A DNA stretch of 64,000 bases from Gammaproteobacteria bacterium (GTDB lineage: Bacteria; Pseudomonadota; Gammaproteobacteria; Pseudomonadales; Azotimanducaceae). The translations under genes and the position numbers were made by a program. The notes beneath the pieces were generated by a model. It was not told the origin of the DNA and ran no database searches. It saw only the letters and a list, made by a program, of their open reading frames with translations. Below are positions 8,513-17,436 of this stretch, piece after piece; position 1 is the first letter of the stretch; each line of letters starts with the position of its first letter. The stretch lies in contig DUBB01000008.1 in the NCBI GenBank assembly GCA_012960535.1, positions 57,450 to 121,449 of the forward strand, written 5' to 3'.

Positions 8513-10129
8513 TCACGGCGTGAGCACCCTCAGCGCCATACCATCCATACCGGGGTCCGCGCCACCCTGTAAGCCGGTGGCGGTTGACTCGATGCCGTGC
8601 ACGCCGGCAATGCCGAATGAAAGTGGTGAACGAATGACCTCATAACCTTCATTTACCAGTGGTTCAACGCTGTATTGTGGAATGCGGTTCATGATGTCAA
8701 TGGCATCGCTGGTCGCAGAAAATCGCGGCGCAGCGACGGCTTCGCTCATGGTCATGTCGAAATCGATGACGTTAAGCAGGGCTTGCAGGACACCCATTGC
8801 TATCTGGGTGCCGCCTGGAGCGCCTAGTACAATACGTGGTGTGCCCTTGTTAAAGACTATGGTCGGGCACAGTGAACTGAACCGGCTCTTGCCGGGAGCC
8901 ACTGACCCGGTACGACCGGGACGCGGATCGAACACCCCCATGCAACCGTTATACATAAAGCCGAGACCGGTGGTAATGACGCCTGAGGGCATACCCAGGG
9001 AGTGGGTCATGGTGAAGCAGTTACCGCGTGCATCGATAACGGCGACGTGGGTGGTATCTTTTGATTCCTGCTGAGCGTTGAATCGTTCGACATGCATTTT
9101 TTCACCGGATTTGATTCGATCTGCTATAGCGCCAGCATATTGCTTGCCAATGAGCCTGCCGACCGGCACATCAACGAAAGCGGGATCTCCAACGTGGACT
9201 TCCTTATCGGCTGTCGCTGCCTTCATCGCCTCAGCCAGTGTTCGAATATAATTTGCAGAGTTGTGACCCAGGCTGGCAAGGTCAAAATTTTCCAGGATAT
9301 TCATCATCTGCAGTAACATGATGCCACCACCGGGAGGGCGGTTTGTGGCAATGTCCATACCCCGATAAGTACTTTGCATTGGCTGGTATTGTGTCGTCTT
9401 GTAGCTCTGCAGGTCTTTCAGGCTCAAAAGCCCGTCGTGCTCTGCCATATCACTGGCAATCTGCTCCGCAATTTCTCCCTGATAAAAGATATCGGGTCCG
9501 TGCCGGGCAATTCGTTCAAGGGTATCTGCCATATCTTTGTTAACGATTTTCTGGCCGATGTCCTTAAAGGACCCATCCGCCTGGAAATACAGGTTTTTGC
9601 CGGTAGGCGAAAACCTGAGACGTTGGTCAACCGCTACGCGGCCCAGACTGGCGCCGCTGGTCCACCAGGAATGCACACGTGGTCTGATGATAAAGCCGTT
9701 TCGGGCAAACTCGATTGCCGGGGCACAGATATCCAGCCAGTCCCAGCTGCCGTAGTTTTCCACTGCTTGAGCATACGCCATGAGACTACCTGGCGTGGTG
9801 ATTGACTGATACCCTAGATCATTGATGTGATCACGCAGCACGTAGCCAAAACCGTCACGTGTTTCACTGATCAGTCGATCGGCCCACATATCTTCGGTTG
9901 CGCTCAGGGGGGTCTTGCCATGGAAGTCGATACAGGCATGGACGTTTTTCTCGGGCTGGAAGATCTGGCAATTACCGAAACCGGCTATACCTGTCATCTG
10001 CGGGTCTACCACGCCCTGGACCAGCGCTGCGGCTATGGCCGCATCAATGGCATTGCCGCCTCTTTTTAAAATGCGAGCACCGGCTTCGGCCGCTTCCGGT
10101 TGTGGCGCGACGATCATGGATTCTGTCAT
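8513..10129 (-). CDS. Gamma-glutamyltransferase family protein (GGT-like Ntn hydrolase)
   Basis: 538 residues. Members cleave themselves to expose an N-terminal threonine and transfer or hydrolyse gamma-glutamyl groups. The N-terminal AAEAGARILKRGGNAIDAAIA segment is typical. The processing site is intact: ESKD followed by TTHVAVID places the nucleophile at Thr359. Downstream are the family's PSGVITTGLGFMYNGCM and PGKSRFSSLCPTI segments. Unlike periplasmic GGT, there is no signal peptide, so it should be cytoplasmic; such members often act on other acyl substrates (for example cephalosporin-acylase-like enzymes). It is the last gene of the minus-strand run from the dioxygenase alpha subunit, 129 bases after the class V PLP enzyme, which hints at release of an N-acylated or gamma-glutamylated intermediate (inference). 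Confidence 0.9.
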   Translation of the reverse strand: MTESMIVAPQPEAAEAGARILKRGGNAIDAAIAAALVQGVVDPQMTGIAGFGNCQIFQPEKNVHACIDFHGKTPLSATEDMWADRLISETRDGFGYVLRDHINDLGYQSITTPGSLMAYAQAVENYGSWDWLDICAPAIEFARNGFIIRPRVHSWWTSGASLGRVAVDQRLRFSPTGKNLYFQADGSFKDIGQKIVNKDMADTLERIARHGPDIFYQGEIAEQIASDMAEHDGLLSLKDLQSYKTTQYQPMQSTYRGMDIATNRPPGGGIMLLQMMNILENFDLASLGHNSANYIRTLAEAMKAATADKEVHVGDPAFVDVPVGRLIGKQYAGAIADRIKSGEKMHVERFNAQQESKDTTHVAVIDARGNCFTMTHSLGMPSGVITTGLGFMYNGCMGVFDPRPGRTGSVAPGKSRFSSLCPTIVFNKGTPRIVLGAPGGTQIAMGVLQALLNVIDFDMTMSEAVAAPRFSATSDAIDIMNRIPQYSVEPLVNEGYEVIRSPLSFGIAGVHGIESTATGLQGGADPGMDGMALRVLTP

Positions 10130-10258
10130 GCCTGCTTATCCTGATAAGTTAGTTGGTAAAAGGTAGCATGGTTTATGGCATAGCTCTCGCTAATGATTGG
10201 TCCAAAGGGCTTTGCTGGCAACTGTACTGAGGCAGGCTGAACTAAACCAGTGCCTGGC

Positions 10259-11482
10259 CTATATTTCCCGGTCCAGGGCGTGAATGAGTTTGTTGACCTC
10301 CTCTTTACTGGTGTAATGGACAAAACTCATCCGAAGTACGCCATGAGTAGGGTCTTCATCCATAGCCTGAATGACCCGTACACCGTAAAAGTCCCCGCCA
10401 GCAGCCATAATGCCCTGGTTTGCCAGCCGCGCAGCAATGGCTGCTGCTGGTTCGGGCAATGCGACTGTCACGGTTGGCGCGCGAATAGCTGCATCTGCCG
10501 GGCCCAGCAGTCGAGCTTGATTGTGCGCCGAGAAATAATCGAGTAGCGGTTGCAGCAGTAGCTGTTCATGATTGCGCATCAGGTCATGAACCACATCACC
10601 ACGGTCTACAGGGCTATCATGGCCGCTAGCATGGTGCTGGTAGAGCGCGTCAAAATAATCGATCATGCCTGCCGAGGCTGCAATCTGAGCATGATCCGGA
10701 CCCGCTGGCGTGAAATGTTTGTCCAGGTGGCCGTCGTTGAAGTAATGTCCCTGATTAGGTAGTTTCTCGGCCAGATCGCGACGAATCACCATAATGCCCT
10801 GGTGGGGGCCATAGGTTTTGTAAGAAGAAAACAGATAAATATCGGCATTCAGTCGGGTCAGGTTGGGAAGGCCATGAGGGGCATAAGACACACCGTCGAC
10901 ACAGGCGTAGGCGCCAGCTTCGTGGATGATCGAGACAATCTCAGCGACGGGATTAATCTCCGCAACAATATTGGAACAGTGCGGGAAGCAGACCAGCTTT
11001 ACCGTCTGGTCCAGTAGATTGCTTAATTGCTCAATGTCCAGATGACCCGTTTTGGGGTCTACCTGCCATTCACGAATAGTGATACCGGCATCCGCCAGAC
11101 GTCGCCAAGGGCCGGTATTGGCCTCATGGTCCTGGTTTGTAACAATGATGACGTCACCCGGATTCAGGTATTGCTTGAATGCCTGCGCCAGCACGTAGGT
11201 GTTCTGTGTGGTTGAAGGGCCGAAGCTGACTTCATCCTGTGCTACTCCCATCCAGGCCGCCAGTTTCCTTCTTGCCTCGTCCATTTCCTCTCCTCCCAGG
11301 CGGGAAGGATCAGAGGGTCCGTAGGGTTGTACTTTTCTCTGGTGATAAAAACGGACCAGGCGATCGATTACCGGTTTGCAGGTATACGAGCCGCCGGCAT
11401 TCTCGAAAAAGGCCTGGTTGTTCAAGGTAGGTTCTGAGAACGCAGGGAACTGCCCGCGAACGTAGTTAATGTCTAATTGCAA
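10259..11482 (-). CDS. Class V aminotransferase / cysteine desulfurase-like PLP enzyme
   Basis: 407 residues, fold-type I PLP enzyme. It has FENAGGSYTC near residue 27, the cofactor aspartate in CVDGVSYAPHG (Asp196), and the Schiff-base lysine in SSYKTYGPHQG (Lys222). The lysine segment is the pattern seen in the cysteine-desulfurase-like subgroup of uncertain function, not in IscS, and I see no mobile cysteine loop of the IscS type. It could be a desulfurase, selenocysteine lyase, epimerase or amine-processing enzyme. It lies between the EamA transporter and the GGT-like gene on the same strand and may be co-transcribed with the aromatic cluster. Confidence 0.85.
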   Translation of the reverse strand: MQLDINYVRGQFPAFSEPTLNNQAFFENAGGSYTCKPVIDRLVRFYHQRKVQPYGPSDPSRLGGEEMDEARRKLAAWMGVAQDEVSFGPSTTQNTYVLAQAFKQYLNPGDVIIVTNQDHEANTGPWRRLADAGITIREWQVDPKTGHLDIEQLSNLLDQTVKLVCFPHCSNIVAEINPVAEIVSIIHEAGAYACVDGVSYAPHGLPNLTRLNADIYLFSSYKTYGPHQGIMVIRRDLAEKLPNQGHYFNDGHLDKHFTPAGPDHAQIAASAGMIDYFDALYQHHASGHDSPVDRGDVVHDLMRNHEQLLLQPLLDYFSAHNQARLLGPADAAIRAPTVTVALPEPAAAIAARLANQGIMAAGGDFYGVRVIQAMDEDPTHGVLRMSFVHYTSKEEVNKLIHALDREI

Positions 11483-11617
11483 TTGAGTGTCTCCTGCGGG
11501 GCCGTCGGTTGTGATCTTTGGTAATGATTGAAATGCTTGGTTTCATTCGTGAGTTCGATCAGGTCAGGCTCATGGATTATGGGTAAGCGGTTTTGATGTT
11601 TCATTTTTCACCAGAGA

Positions 11618-12607
11618 TCAAAGTGACCTGCTTCTCTGATCCGTGTTGCATAAGTTTGCTGAAGGCACTTTTTTATTACTCAATACAATGCCAATTGTCA
11701 CCATGAACAGGGCCACAGTAAACTCAATGGTAATCTGATCGTTGAAAATGACCCAGCCAAAGAACACGCCAAATAGGGGTGACAATAGACTAAATGATGC
11801 CATGTCGGAAGTGGGATAAACGGAAATGGCCCAGAACCAGAAGATAAAACCAATAGAAACGATAAAAACAACCTGAAAGCTGAACACGGCGAGAATGATC
11901 GGAGTGAGATTGCGGATGGGATCTTCCAGCAGCGGCGCCAGAGAGGTCAGAATTATTCCTGATACAGCAAGCTGGTAAAGCAGCTGCATTTCCGGTGTGC
12001 TCACTGATATTCTGGTGGTTCTTGGCATCAAAGCAATCATGGCCCAGAAGATAGCTGCAATCAGGCACATCACATCACCCTTAAGGGTTTCTGCAGAAGC
12101 TGATGCCAGACCATTGAACAGGCAGAGCGTGATTCCAGCAATCGCTATTAGCAATCCCATGATCCTGTTGCGATTGAGTTGCTCGCCTGCGATGAAGAAA
12201 TGTGCCCCCAGTGCAACCCAGAACGGTTGGGTGTAGAAGAACAGGGAAACGCGTGAGACTGTTGTGTAGTCCAGGGCGGTGAACAATAAGAAGAACTCTG
12301 CAGTAAATAGCAGGCCAATAGTCAGGCCTGGCAATAAGCTGCCATCCTTTATTGACAATTTCTTTTTAAAAATCAGAGCAAATGTAAGCACAATAAAAAA
12401 TGCACAGACAGAACGTAGCCCGGCTTGGAAAATTGGCGAAAACCCGGCGTTAACCAATTTCACCAGAGCTTGATTCAGACCCAGCATGGCGCTGAATATG
12501 GTCAGCATGATGATACCGGCATTGTCGACCCGGGTTTTACGTATCGTCCCTGACCCTGCTGGGTTTCTGCTGGGCTCTAACTTGTCTGAAGTGCTTTGGT
12601 TGGACAA
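11618..12607 (-). CDS. EamA/DMT-family permease
   Basis: 329 residues with about ten membrane helices arranged as two EamA repeats (roughly residues 30-165 and 175-310). Such permeases export or import metabolites and amino acids. The start is TTG at 12607, with AGGTGA eight bases upstream inside the end of the extradiol dioxygenase gene. The intergenic gap is only eight bases, so it is very likely in the same operon as the ring-cleavage genes and may move their substrate or product. The substrate is not predictable. Confidence 0.88.
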   Translation of the reverse strand: MSNQSTSDKLEPSRNPAGSGTIRKTRVDNAGIIMLTIFSAMLGLNQALVKLVNAGFSPIFQAGLRSVCAFFIVLTFALIFKKKLSIKDGSLLPGLTIGLLFTAEFFLLFTALDYTTVSRVSLFFYTQPFWVALGAHFFIAGEQLNRNRIMGLLIAIAGITLCLFNGLASASAETLKGDVMCLIAAIFWAMIALMPRTTRISVSTPEMQLLYQLAVSGIILTSLAPLLEDPIRNLTPIILAVFSFQVVFIVSIGFIFWFWAISVYPTSDMASFSLLSPLFGVFFGWVIFNDQITIEFTVALFMVTIGIVLSNKKVPSANLCNTDQRSRSL

Positions 12608-12615
12608 TTAAATTT

Positions 12616-13482
12616 TCACCTAGCTGCAGTTGGACGTTTGTGTCCCCATGTGCTCGCCGCATTGTGATGTGCAACAGACCAGTTTTCATCGACAACGCGT
12701 GCACCATAGCCATATTCAACATCAAAACCGGACGGCGTCTGGGTATAGAAGGACACCATCTTGTCGTTGGTGTGACAGCCCAGGGTAGTCGATAGCGTCA
12801 ACTCAAGGTTGTGGGCACGATCAAAAGCAAAACCCACGTCATCGAGGCTTGCGGCCTGCAACATGAAGTGATTCAGATGGTTACCAGCGGGATTGCTAAC
12901 CAGCGCCAGCGTATGGTGTCTTGGATTGCAATGCAGGAAAGTCAGCATCAACTGGCCCCCCATTAAAATGGTATCGGTAAGCATAAAACCCAGACCTTCG
13001 GTATAGAACTGATATTTTTCAGTTTCTTTCCCGGTGTACAGTACGATATGGCCAAAGCCTTGATCACCGGTAATAAAGCCGCTCACCCCTTCTGGTGATA
13101 CAAACACCTGCTCGGAATTTTCAGTGGCTCCATAGTAGAGTTCGACTTGCAGGCCATCTGGATCAGTGGTCTTCATTAGGACCGCCACGTCTCTTGATGC
13201 TGCTAGATTTTGGTCTGCTTCCACTTGATAGCCCAGGGTGGTCAACTGGTGACAGATGGTGGCAAGGTCATTGCCATTTCGAACATCAAAGCCGACATAG
13301 GACAGGTCTTCTTTATCGCCTGGTTCAATAGCGATACGCCAGGCCTGGTCATCCATTTTGAAGCGTAGAGCATCATCATCTCCACTGACATTCATGAGGC
13401 CCAGAAACCCACTGCAGAAATCTTGCCATGCCTGCAGTTGCTCAGATGCTATACCTATATAGCCAAGGCAATTTACGTTCAT
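12616..13482 (-). CDS. Type I extradiol ring-cleavage dioxygenase (BphC-like)
   Basis: 288 residues in two VOC-fold halves, as in 2,3-dihydroxybiphenyl 1,2-dioxygenase. The iron ligands of the family are all visible: His145 in GHIVLY, His205 in NHFMLQ and Glu256 in FDVEYGYG. The second-shell histidine pair in NPRHHTLAL (189-190) is also kept, so it should be active. It opens a catechol ring next to the hydroxyls. It follows the dihydrodiol dehydrogenase by 28 bases in a same-strand run, the order expected for dioxygenase, dehydrogenase, ring cleavage. No hydrolase or hydratase of the meta-cleavage pathway follows, so later steps must lie elsewhere. The exact catechol is unknown. Confidence 0.93.
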   Translation of the reverse strand: MNVNCLGYIGIASEQLQAWQDFCSGFLGLMNVSGDDDALRFKMDDQAWRIAIEPGDKEDLSYVGFDVRNGNDLATICHQLTTLGYQVEADQNLAASRDVAVLMKTTDPDGLQVELYYGATENSEQVFVSPEGVSGFITGDQGFGHIVLYTGKETEKYQFYTEGLGFMLTDTILMGGQLMLTFLHCNPRHHTLALVSNPAGNHLNHFMLQAASLDDVGFAFDRAHNLELTLSTTLGCHTNDKMVSFYTQTPSGFDVEYGYGARVVDENWSVAHHNAASTWGHKRPTAAR

Positions 13483-13510
13483 ATTATGCTCCTGCTGAGG
13501 TTATTTCTGG

Positions 13511-14359
13511 TTAATCAAGACCGAGTTTTTCGATTAATTGATCACCGCCCCTGACACGGCCAAACCCTCTGACTGCCATACCACCATCATGATTAAGTAT
13601 GCTGCCCGTGGTAGGGATATTGTCACGCCTTGATGCAAACATGATATAGGCGCCAGCATATTCTTCTGGCGTCGGCATGACGCCGACGGGCACCCTATCT
13701 GGAATTGATTTTGACAAGGCTTCACCCGGGATGACTCTCTCCTGCATGCCCATAGCAAGGGGGCCTCGAAGGTTAGTTTGGATGGCCCCGGGGGCGACTC
13801 CATTGACTCTGATATGGGGTGCTAGTTCATAAGCGAGTTGCTTGATCAGGCCAGTTACTGCATGTTTGGTTGCAGTATAAAGTGGCCCGCCCCCCGCCGG
13901 GTGGAATCCTGCATTGGAGACTGTATATATGATTGATCCTTTACTACGGGCAAGCGGTGTCAGAGCGGCCTTGGCCAGAAGGAGGTAACCCTTGACATTG
14001 ACATGAAAGAGTTCATCGAAGGATTGATCCAGGGTATCTACTGGCATGTCGACCAGCGGTATAGAAAAATCCCAGATGCCGGCATTTCCGATCACACAGT
14101 CCAGCTTGTCAAATTTTTCAAGAGCGACAGCAACAGCCGCCTCATTATCGCTGAATGAACGCACATCCCCGGCGAAAGTCGTTAGCCTTTCGTTATAACG
14201 GGTGCGCCTGAGTTGCTCTAGCAGCTTGTCGTTGGCATCGCTGGATTTGTCAAAAACCGTCACCAGCGCACCATCTTCAAGACATCGCTGGGCCACAGCA
14301 AGCCCGAGTCCGGATGCGCCACCGGTGATTAGAACTGATTCGTTGTGCAGTCTGTCCAT
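13511..14359 (-). CDS. cis-Dihydrodiol dehydrogenase, SDR family (BphB-like)
   Basis: 282 residues. It has the SDR cofactor motif TGGASGLG (12-19), NAG at 92-94 and the catalytic Ser148, Tyr161 and Lys165 (YTATK). An aspartate at the end of strand 2 (VFDKSS) points to NAD. The overall pattern, including the GNAGIWDFSIPLVDMP stretch, closely resembles biphenyl/benzene cis-dihydrodiol dehydrogenases. It would rearomatise the cis-diol made by the upstream dioxygenase to a catechol, which the next gene could cleave. The gap to the beta subunit is 25 bases. Confidence 0.93.
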   Translation of the reverse strand: MDRLHNESVLITGGASGLGLAVAQRCLEDGALVTVFDKSSDANDKLLEQLRRTRYNERLTTFAGDVRSFSDNEAAVAVALEKFDKLDCVIGNAGIWDFSIPLVDMPVDTLDQSFDELFHVNVKGYLLLAKAALTPLARSKGSIIYTVSNAGFHPAGGGPLYTATKHAVTGLIKQLAYELAPHIRVNGVAPGAIQTNLRGPLAMGMQERVIPGEALSKSIPDRVPVGVMPTPEEYAGAYIMFASRRDNIPTTGSILNHDGGMAVRGFGRVRGGDQLIEKLGLD

Positions 14360-14384
14360 AGTCCACTTAGGGTTGATGACTCAG

Positions 14385-14942
14385 TTAGAAGATGCTGCTC
14401 ATATTCTGAGCCAGGATCAAAGTTTGTTCGAGGAAGATGTATCGTTGCGCTAGCATCAGTTGACCATCAACACGGCGTAACTTGTCTTCGCGTCTACCCA
14501 GCCAACTATCCTCAACGCTGTCCAGCCGGGTTCGGTAGAGATGGAAGTTCAGATCCAGGGTGATTTCGGTGTCCGTAACAGAAGTGATTTTAACATTGCT
14601 TACGAAATGCCGGGTCCTTGAGGGAGGATCTTCGGACCAGGCATTGCCCGCCGAAATTTTTTTGATACGCATCTCAAGAAAGTCTTTGTTATCATCAAAA
14701 AAAGCCATATCGCCCATTTTAGTAAATTCACTGTCGGTATTTCGGCCGGTGGTAGTTCTGCGAATCGGCATCCAGTAATAAATATCATCAGTGAGCAGGT
14801 TGAGCCAGTCCTGGTAAAGACGCCGATCAAGCAGATCTGCTTCTTTGTACAGGAACTGTTCTACTTCATGCTGAAGCAGCAGGTGCTCCATTGGGCTCAA
14901 TTCCGTCAGCATCTCTTTTTGGCTTTGTACTGGATCAGGCAT
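14385..14942 (-). CDS. Ring-hydroxylating dioxygenase beta subunit
   Basis: 185 residues from the ATG at 14942, which overlaps the alpha-subunit stop (TGATG); a longer in-frame extension into alpha exists but is not needed. The SnoaL-like small subunit supports the alpha3beta3 hexamer. Diagnostic stretches are the start EVEQFLYKEADLLDRRLYQDW, YYWMPIR, and the strongly conserved PPSRTRHFVSNV. It most resembles subunits of the biphenyl/toluene/phenylpropionate group. It is translationally coupled to alpha. Confidence 0.93.
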   Translation of the reverse strand: MPDPVQSQKEMLTELSPMEHLLLQHEVEQFLYKEADLLDRRLYQDWLNLLTDDIYYWMPIRRTTTGRNTDSEFTKMGDMAFFDDNKDFLEMRIKKISAGNAWSEDPPSRTRHFVSNVKITSVTDTEITLDLNFHLYRTRLDSVEDSWLGRREDKLRRVDGQLMLAQRYIFLEQTLILAQNMSSIF

Positions 14943-16285
14943 CAGATTTTGCCCTCTGGGGCCTTTGAATGATTTCTCATGAGGGAATCCCAGCTGTCTG
15001 CTTTCATCCACTCCTGCCAGGATCGATAAGTCCAGCGCTGGCCGTGCTCGTTAACGACGGTGTTAATATGGGATTGTCCTGAAGGGTCTTCTACTACCTG
15101 GTCATGACCCTGGCCCATTGAAATGACAGCGGGACGGGCACCGGTCAGGGTGCCTATGGAAGCGCGGGTGCTATGAGCCCAGTTTTCACCGTCGTCCTGT
15201 TCCAGTAGCCCAGCGGGCCCGAATATGTGGCTGACCCCTCTGACAAACTCTCGTCGGGCCTCTGGCGGTATCGACTTGTCTACGAAGGTAAACCACCAGA
15301 GCTCAGTTTCCAGTGGCCCTTTAGGAATTCTTAAGCATGCCTGGGTTCCTCCCAGTGTAATCCAGAAATTTGGGAATATATTCGGGTGTCCCCTGGACCG
15401 AACGCCCACGGGTCCAAGGGTCTCACGGGCCTGGTCAGTGGCTCGCCAGATGTCAGTGTATTCTTTCCTGTCGTAAGCCGAAGTTGGCTTTTTATGGCCG
15501 TGTTCTTTTACTATTTTCAGCTGGCTTTCTTCGCTTAAGCCGGGGCCGCCGATGGCATGGCCATATTCACCGAGGATCACCATCTGATTCATTGGGTGCA
15601 TGTCGGCATTTGTAGCGATGCCGATATCCATGGCTGAGCCGTGACTGACTTTGGGGTGATACCAATCAAACAGATTATCCACAGCAATTTTCCAGTTGCA
15701 TTGCACCCGGTTTTTTTGGATACCATCGACGACTTCAATATCACCTCGAAAGGCGATCTGGTCGATACCCAAGCGACCTACCCAACCCAAATACGCCTCC
15801 AGTGAAGGTGCGTCTTCATCCAATGTTGCAAAAACAAAGCCTTTGTAATTTGACACTTTGGCAGCTTTTTGCAGTCCCCACTCGGTTTTATCTATATCGC
15901 TTCTGTAGAAGTCTTCATAACCTGGTATAGCCAGAAGGGTTCCGTCAAGGTCATAATTCCAGCCATGGTAGGAGCAGAAGAAAGAGCGGGTATTACCCTG
16001 GTCGGCACGGCATACCGTGTTACCCCTGTGTGAGCAGGAATTGAGGAGCACCTGGACCTGCTGTTTTCGATCTCGGACAGCGATGACTTCATCTTCGCCA
16101 ATGTAGGAGCGAAAGTAATCACCGGCCTCTGGAATCTGGGAGTCATGGCAGATAAAATTCCATGCCCTGGCAAAGATATTTTTGAGTTCTTCCTGATACA
16201 AGTCTGGATCGGAGAAGATTCTTCGATCCAGTAAGCCGGTTTCGACGTTGTACCAGCTATCGTTGGCTATCAGTTTGTTTCGCAT
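14942..16285 (-). CDS. Ring-hydroxylating dioxygenase alpha subunit (Rieske non-heme iron)
   Basis: 447 residues, the catalytic subunit that inserts both atoms of O2 into an aromatic ring. The Rieske [2Fe-2S] ligands are complete: Cys84 and His86 (CSHRG), Cys104 and His107 (CSYHGW). The mononuclear iron site shows the bridging Asp207 and ligands His210 and His215 (DWYHPKVSH). Length is normal. It heads a minus-strand run with beta, dihydrodiol dehydrogenase and extradiol dioxygenase. No ferredoxin or reductase gene is in the window, so an unlinked electron chain is required. The specific substrate cannot be deduced; biphenyl-like, phenylpropionate-like or N-heterocyclic acids are all possible. 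Confidence 0.94.
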   Translation of the reverse strand: MRNKLIANDSWYNVETGLLDRRIFSDPDLYQEELKNIFARAWNFICHDSQIPEAGDYFRSYIGEDEVIAVRDRKQQVQVLLNSCSHRGNTVCRADQGNTRSFFCSYHGWNYDLDGTLLAIPGYEDFYRSDIDKTEWGLQKAAKVSNYKGFVFATLDEDAPSLEAYLGWVGRLGIDQIAFRGDIEVVDGIQKNRVQCNWKIAVDNLFDWYHPKVSHGSAMDIGIATNADMHPMNQMVILGEYGHAIGGPGLSEESQLKIVKEHGHKKPTSAYDRKEYTDIWRATDQARETLGPVGVRSRGHPNIFPNFWITLGGTQACLRIPKGPLETELWWFTFVDKSIPPEARREFVRGVSHIFGPAGLLEQDDGENWAHSTRASIGTLTGARPAVISMGQGHDQVVEDPSGQSHINTVVNEHGQRWTYRSWQEWMKADSWDSLMRNHSKAPEGKI

Positions 16286-16656
16286 ACTGTTTGTGGGCCT
16301 CTGATTAGCTGTTAAGTGAGGGCAGATTTTTGGCCTGCCCTGGGCTATTTTAGCTCCCCTTCGGCTGGCATCATAAAGTTAACTGCTACTATACCAGTTT
16401 GTGTTTACTGCAAGGCAAGGTCAAGGACTGCAGTTTTACGCTCGGTGTACTCGTACCTGGGCCTGAATTTACTGGATTCCAGCCGTTTGATATGGCTGAA
16501 TAGCATCGGTCCTGGGTCTTCTCGGCAAGGCCAGGATAGCAAACCGAAGAGGTTAATATACCCAGATATTAACAGGCGGTATCCTGGATGATTTCACCAG
16601 TTTGTATAGGGCTGTCATTGCAGAGTAAGAGTTATTGCCTTTAAGGTAGGTGTTGT
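16286..16656. other. Intergenic region upstream of the dioxygenase operon
   Basis: A 371-base spacer between divergent units: the dioxygenase run (minus) and the TTL-like pseudogene (plus). It should contain the promoter of the aromatic operon, but no convincing promoter, operator repeat or small gene was recognised. Confidence 0.4.
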
Positions 16657-17436
16657 TTGACCGACAAGCATACTTTTGATTTAGAGAATGACAGGCAGCC
16701 AAAGATTTATTGCGACGCATCCTTAGAAAACGCGTTCGAAATATTTCAGGAAATACCTTCGGTTATGGTCGTCCAGCCAGCCAGGGCGGATTTACTTTGG
16801 ATCAGGCAAGGGCATGCCGATTTCTTCAATAGATTATCGCTTTACCAGTTATTGAATCATATCCCTGGTGAGAGTTGTCTCGCAAACAAGGGGTTACTGA
16901 CCGAGAGTCTCCAGTTGTACTCTGAGAGTCAGACCGAGTTTGATTTTAAGCTCGAGGATATTTATCAGGAAACCTACTTTCTCTATGACAAGCAACAAGC
17001 GGAGCACTTTTTTGCAGAGTCCGGTCCGGCTGATGAGACAGAAGACCTGTGGATATTAAAGCCGACTGATCTCTCCCAGGGATCCTGTATCAAGATAGTC
17101 TCGAATCGGAGCCACGCTAAAAGCACTATTTCTGGTTCAGATGCCACTTCCCCAAATGCCAGAGGAGGTTATATTGTTCAAAAATATATTCAAAATCCTC
17201 TATTGCTTGAACAGCGAAAATCAGAAATAAGAATTTACTGGATGATTGCCTGTCTTCAGTCTCTGTAGGCGCTGATGTTCCATGAGCGAACAGTCAGGCT
17301 CAATTCACAGCCGTTTAAATTGGCCGACTTTGATCATCCTGCTGAGATCGCGGGGAATATCGCCCTGTTGTCAGAGTCAGGCCTTATTGCGACTACCTCA
17401 TGGTCAGCAGCTATCGCCTGGACTATTTATCAATGA
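16657..17436 (+). pseudogene. Tubulin-tyrosine-ligase-like (ATP-grasp) protein, interrupted and 3'-truncated
   Basis: Starts at TTG 16657 after an AAGGTAGG-like site. The 203 residues before the first stop show TTL-family motifs: LNHIPGESCLANKGLL, WILKPTDLSQGS, and YIVQKYIQNPLLLEQRKSEIRIYW read as two adjoining blocks. An in-frame TAG at 17266-17268 interrupts it directly after YWMIACL. Translation of the same frame continues with LMFHERTVRLNSQPFKLADFD, exactly the next conserved TTL block, up to TGA at 17434-17436; the usual last part is missing. The ATP-grasp active site is therefore split and an amino-acid-ligase activity is unlikely. It overlaps the 3' end of the convergent peptidase gene by 14 bases. 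Amber readthrough or a sequencing error at one base are the alternatives. Confidence 0.8.
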
